A DNA stretch of 46,206 nt from the NCBI GenBank assembly GCA_025352795.1, contig JANXSF010000097.1, positions 1-46,206 on the forward strand. The letters run 5' to 3'. Positions 43,352 through 46,206 of the stretch are shown here, in pieces; position 1 is the stretch's first letter, and the number at the start of each line of letters is the position of its first letter. The notes below the pieces were generated by a model. The model made no database searches. It had not been told where the DNA came from and was given only the letters and a program-made list of their open reading frames with translations. The position numbers were made by a program, and so were the translations under genes. Origin of the DNA: Acidobacteriota bacterium (GTDB lineage Bacteria; Acidobacteriota; Terriglobia; Bryobacterales; Bryobacteraceae).

Positions 43352-43990
43352 ATGCTGTCTGAAACTAAAACCCGAATTCTGGACGCGGCTGAAATCCTGT
43401 TGGCCCAAAACGGCCTCTCCGCCACGTCAATGCGTGCGATTACTGAGGCTGCAAATGTCAACTTGGCGGCTATTAATTACCACTTCGGATCCAAAGAGGC
43501 TTTGATTCACGCCGTCTTTGCACGTCGGTTAGCGCCGGTGAATGAACGTCGTTTAGCAATGCTGGACCAGGTCTTAAAGGCAAATCCGAAACGACCAAAG
43601 ATTCGCGGGATTCTGAGAGCCTTTGCCTTACCCATTCTGGAAACAGCTTTTCAACCGACCAACGAAAATTGCCCGGTTCAGTTAGGCGCACTGATGATCC
43701 GCTTGTATACGGAACCAGCGCAAGTAGTGGAACGCAGTTTCAATGAGCAAATGGCCAGCACCGCTCGTCGATTTGTGAGTGCCCTGCACACCGCCCTGCC
43801 AAAATTGGACAACGAAGTACTATATTGGCGAACTCACTTTTGTGTTGGTTGCCTGGTACACACCATGCATGCCCGCCCCATCTTATTGGCAGTTTCCAAT
43901 GGAACTATCCAATGTGACAATGCCGAAGAAGCATTGGAACAGATGCTTCCATTTCTTGAAGCTGGACTTACTTCAGCGAGTAACTCATGA
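43352..43990 (+). CDS. TetR-family efflux regulator (CerR-like)
   Basis: 212 aa from ATG 43352. N-terminal helix-turn-helix (ILDAAEILLAQNGLSATSMRAITEAANVN, LAAINYHFGSKEALI) and a C-terminal ligand domain with FALPILETAF. The pattern resembles E. coli YbiH/CerR, which governs a HlyD/ABC efflux cluster. Its stop overlaps the TolC-like start (ATGA), so it is the first gene of the operon it likely represses. Confidence 0.85.
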   Translation: MLSETKTRILDAAEILLAQNGLSATSMRAITEAANVNLAAINYHFGSKEALIHAVFARRLAPVNERRLAMLDQVLKANPKRPKIRGILRAFALPILETAFQPTNENCPVQLGALMIRLYTEPAQVVERSFNEQMASTARRFVSALHTALPKLDNEVLYWRTHFCVGCLVHTMHARPILLAVSNGTIQCDNAEEALEQMLPFLEAGLTSASNS

Positions 43991-45303
43991 AGAAGATACT
44001 TATCCCATTATTGGCCGCGTTCGCTGCGCCGTTGTGGTGCCAGAGCATTACCCCACTTACTCTGAAGAAAGCTGTGGAAATGGCACTGGCACCGGACGGC
44101 AATACAAGACTTCAGATTTTGCGAGAGGCACAACTAGCTGCCGAGGCTCGCAAAAACACGGTCAAAGGAGCGCTGCTTCCTAACGCTGATGCTGCGATCA
44201 CTGAAACCGATTTCACCCGCAATTTGAAAGCTTTCGGGTTCAGCATCCCGATTCCTGGCTTCCAATCTCCAACTTTAGTGGGTCCGCTGAGCAATTTCGA
44301 TATCCGAGCCACCGTTACTCAATCGATCTTTGATTTCAGCGCCTGGAAGCGTCTGAATGCGGCCAAAGCCAATATCGCTGTGGCTGAGCAGGAAAAAGAG
44401 GCCGCTTCAAATCAAGTGGCGGACACGGTGGCCCACGCCTACTTGATTGCCTTGCGGGATAAGGCTGCTTTAGAAACCGTCGAGGCCAATATTGAGTTAG
44501 CAAAGAAACTATTGAAGCTGGCCGAGAATCAAAAAGATGCGGGAACAGGAACGGGCGTTGAAGTAACTCGAGCGAAGGTGCAACTGGCCAATGAACAACA
44601 ACGGTTGAGCATCGCCGAACTGGAATGGAAAGCGGCCAAGCTTCACTTACAACGAGCCATTGGCATGGATATGTCTGCACAAATCGAGTTAGAGGACACG
44701 TTGTTATTAGCCACCACAACTGCAGCCACGTACGAAGAAGCCATGGCATCGGCTAAACAATATCGTCCCGATTGGTTGGCTCAGCAGCGACGCGAACAGG
44801 TAGCGGAACTCAATCTGCAAGCCATCCGAGCCGAACGTTTGCCTTCACTGGGTGCCTTTGCCGACGTCGGTGGATTGGGTATCAGTCCAGGCAATGCTGT
44901 TGCAACGCGCACGATTGGCGCTAGTTTGAAGATCCCGATATTTGACGGCGGCAGGCGGGATTCGCGTCGTGCGGAATCGGCCATCGCGCTGCGTCAGGAA
45001 GCAATGCGCACCAAGGATTTTGGGCAACAGGTGGAACTGGAAGTTCGCCTCGCATTGGGTGCGGTGAAAGCGGCGGAGGGTCGGGTAAGTGTTTCCGAAC
45101 AAGGTCTGGTGTTATCGCAACAGGAATTGGAACAAGCCGAACGCCGCTATCGCGAAGGGGTATCGAACAGTGTTGAGTTGGTAGATGCGCAAACCCGATT
45201 GGCACGTGCTCGCGATAATCGCACGTTTGCTTTATATCAAAACAATGTAGCTCGTGTTGACTTGGCCACAGCCATGGGAGCACTCCACAGGATATTGCAA
45301 TGA
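43987..45303 (+). CDS. TolC-family outer-membrane efflux protein
   Basis: 438 aa with a signal peptide (MKKILIPLLAAFAAPLWC). Two OEP repeats are visible: residues ~25-215 (LTLKKAVEMALAPDGNTRLQI ... QVADTVAHAYLIALRDKAAL) and ~235-435 (SLKIPIFDGGRRDSRRAESA ... ERRYREGVSNSVELVDAQTRLARARDN). These form the trimeric channel-tunnel. Translationally coupled to the regulator before it and the membrane-fusion gene after it. Confidence 0.9.
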   Translation: MKKILIPLLAAFAAPLWCQSITPLTLKKAVEMALAPDGNTRLQILREAQLAAEARKNTVKGALLPNADAAITETDFTRNLKAFGFSIPIPGFQSPTLVGPLSNFDIRATVTQSIFDFSAWKRLNAAKANIAVAEQEKEAASNQVADTVAHAYLIALRDKAALETVEANIELAKKLLKLAENQKDAGTGTGVEVTRAKVQLANEQQRLSIAELEWKAAKLHLQRAIGMDMSAQIELEDTLLLATTTAATYEEAMASAKQYRPDWLAQQRREQVAELNLQAIRAERLPSLGAFADVGGLGISPGNAVATRTIGASLKIPIFDGGRRDSRRAESAIALRQEAMRTKDFGQQVELEVRLALGAVKAAEGRVSVSEQGLVLSQQELEQAERRYREGVSNSVELVDAQTRLARARDNRTFALYQNNVARVDLATAMGALHRILQ

Positions 45304-46082
45304 AGAAAATCATCCCGTTGTTGATATTACTGGCCGTTGGCGGCGCCGCTGCTTATTACTTCCGTAACAGCCAAGTTGATCTGGACCATATTAAAATCTC
45401 AGGCAATTTAGAGATGACGCAGGTGGACATTGCCTTCAAGATGGCTGGTAAGCTTTCTGAACTTTTAGTGAAGGAAGGCGATTTTGTGAAGTCCGGGGCC
45501 ATTATTGCGCGGCTTGATAGAGACACCATGTCCATGCAAAAGCTGCGAGAAGAGGCAGGTGTCGCTTCAGCGCAATCGGGCATTGCCCAGATGAGCACGG
45601 CGATTGTTTTTCAGAGGGAAGTGCTGGAGCGGGAAACCCAGGTTCGTCGAGCGGAAATTGCTGCTGCTGAAGCGCAGTTGGACAACTTGCTGGCAGGGTC
45701 GCGCAAGCAGGAAAAAGTGCAGGCAACGTCTACACTGGAAGACGCCCGCGCGCAATATCAACTGGCGAAAAGCGATGCCGATCGGGCGGATCGGCTGTTC
45801 AAGAACGAAGATATTTCCCGTGCTCAGTACGACCAGGCAAAGACGCGCTTGTTATCCATGGAAGCTGCTATGCACGCAGCGGAACAGCGAGTTTCCCTGG
45901 TGGAAGAAGGTCCGCGGAAGCAGGATATTGAACTGGCACGGGCACAGTTGGAACGGGCCAAGGCAGCACTGATACTGACGCAGGCTAATGCTGAAGAGTT
46001 GAAGCGCAAGCAACAGGAAATGGGTACACGTCAGGCCGAAATGAAAAGGGCTACGGCAAATGTCGCTGTTGGAGCCAAGTAG
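45300..46082 (+). pseudogene. HlyD/YbhG-like membrane fusion protein, 3'-truncated
   Basis: The first ~255 residues are normal: a membrane anchor (residues 1-20), an HlyD biotinyl-lipoyl half (ISGNLEMTQVDIAFKMAGKLSELLVKEGDFVKSG) and a long coiled-coil hairpin. After RATANVAV, where the family continues with the second lipoyl half and beta-barrel, the frame becomes GAK and stops at TAG inside repeats of an inserted element. It therefore lacks about 80 residues and is very probably inactive. The expected ABC transporter genes are not in the window. Confidence 0.8.
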
Positions 46083-46206
46083 AAAGTTCCTACAGCCAGC
46101 CAAGTAGAACGTTCCGGTTTTGCGGGTATATAGAAGACCCTCATGCTATGTTGGCACAACCTCACCGGGGTCGCGCCTGGAGAGGAGCCCAAAGCCGATG
46201 CGACGG
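46067..46206 (+). mobile_element. IS21-like element end disrupting the efflux operon
   Basis: From about 46067 (TGTTGGA) the sequence departs from HlyD homology. GCCAAGTAGAAAGTTCC (46074-46090) and GCCAAGTAGAACGTTCC (46099-46115) are near-identical direct repeats 25 bases apart, the arrangement of multiple terminal repeats at IS21-family ends. The last ~40 bases (GTCGCGCCTGGAGAGGAGCC, with GTCGC/GCGAC complementarity) could begin a second element such as a group II intron, but this is only a guess. Confidence 0.45.

Overview
The window looks like the chromosome of an acidobacterium of the Solibacter/Bryobacter group. The main evidence is a C-terminal TIGR03437 module (first recognised in Solibacter usitatus) on a GH114-type hydrolase. 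A DUF1501 plus cytochrome/DUF1549/DUF1553 pair, a very long Oar-like TonB-dependent receptor with an N-terminal carboxypeptidase-regulatory domain, many secreted beta-propeller and polysaccharide proteins, and moderate GC fit the same assignment. No rRNA, tRNA or CRISPR array was seen. All assignments are from reading the sequence; no database search was run.

Layout. 1-6.5 kb is a zone of decay. It holds a collapsed group II intron maturase abutting a complete MGH1/GH63-like glucosidase, a 37-bp duplicated scrap of a DUF1501 gene, a 5'-truncated RAYT-type transposase, and a GmrSD-like (DUF262 + DUF1524) restriction gene broken by a frameshift and a stop and framed by 16-bp direct repeats. 6.7-11.4 kb is the DUF1501/PSD1 pair. 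11.6-13.7 kb is a tandem pair of secreted Vgb-like beta-propellers behind a good sigma70 promoter. 13.7-21.9 kb is the most distinctive gene block: a TIM-barrel-like secreted protein, a secreted GH114-like hydrolase, and two large secreted paralogues resembling the fungal exopolysaccharide deacetylase Agd3 (CE18/CBM87) with a TolC-like outer-membrane protein between them. I read it as a galactosaminogalactan/Pel-like amino-sugar polysaccharide processing locus.

22-23.8 kb carries a TrmJ-type RNA methyltransferase overlapping a lipoprotein gene. 23.8-24.83 kb has no convincing protein gene. It carries a near-perfect sigma54 (-24/-12) promoter followed by five tandem units of about 147 nt. Each unit has a long hairpin whose arms keep pairing although their bases change, and most of the changes are G-U wobbles on the + strand, as expected for a transcribed structured RNA. 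I could not match it to a known RNA class, and it is the best candidate here for something undescribed.

24.8-46.2 kb is mostly metabolic and envelope genes: an SDR oxidoreductase, arginine decarboxylase SpeA, an ApbE-DUF2271/PepSY/EF-hand group, L-rhamnose isomerase, the TonB-dependent receptor, a ThDP enzyme divergent from an amidohydrolase, a VapBC-type toxin-antitoxin pair, a DUF1190/glutathionylspermidine-synthase-like/DUF350/DUF4337 cluster, pantothenate kinase CoaA, and a TetR-TolC-HlyD efflux operon. The HlyD gene is cut at the right edge by what looks like an IS21-type element end. Mobile-element debris at both edges suggests the window lies between repetitive elements.
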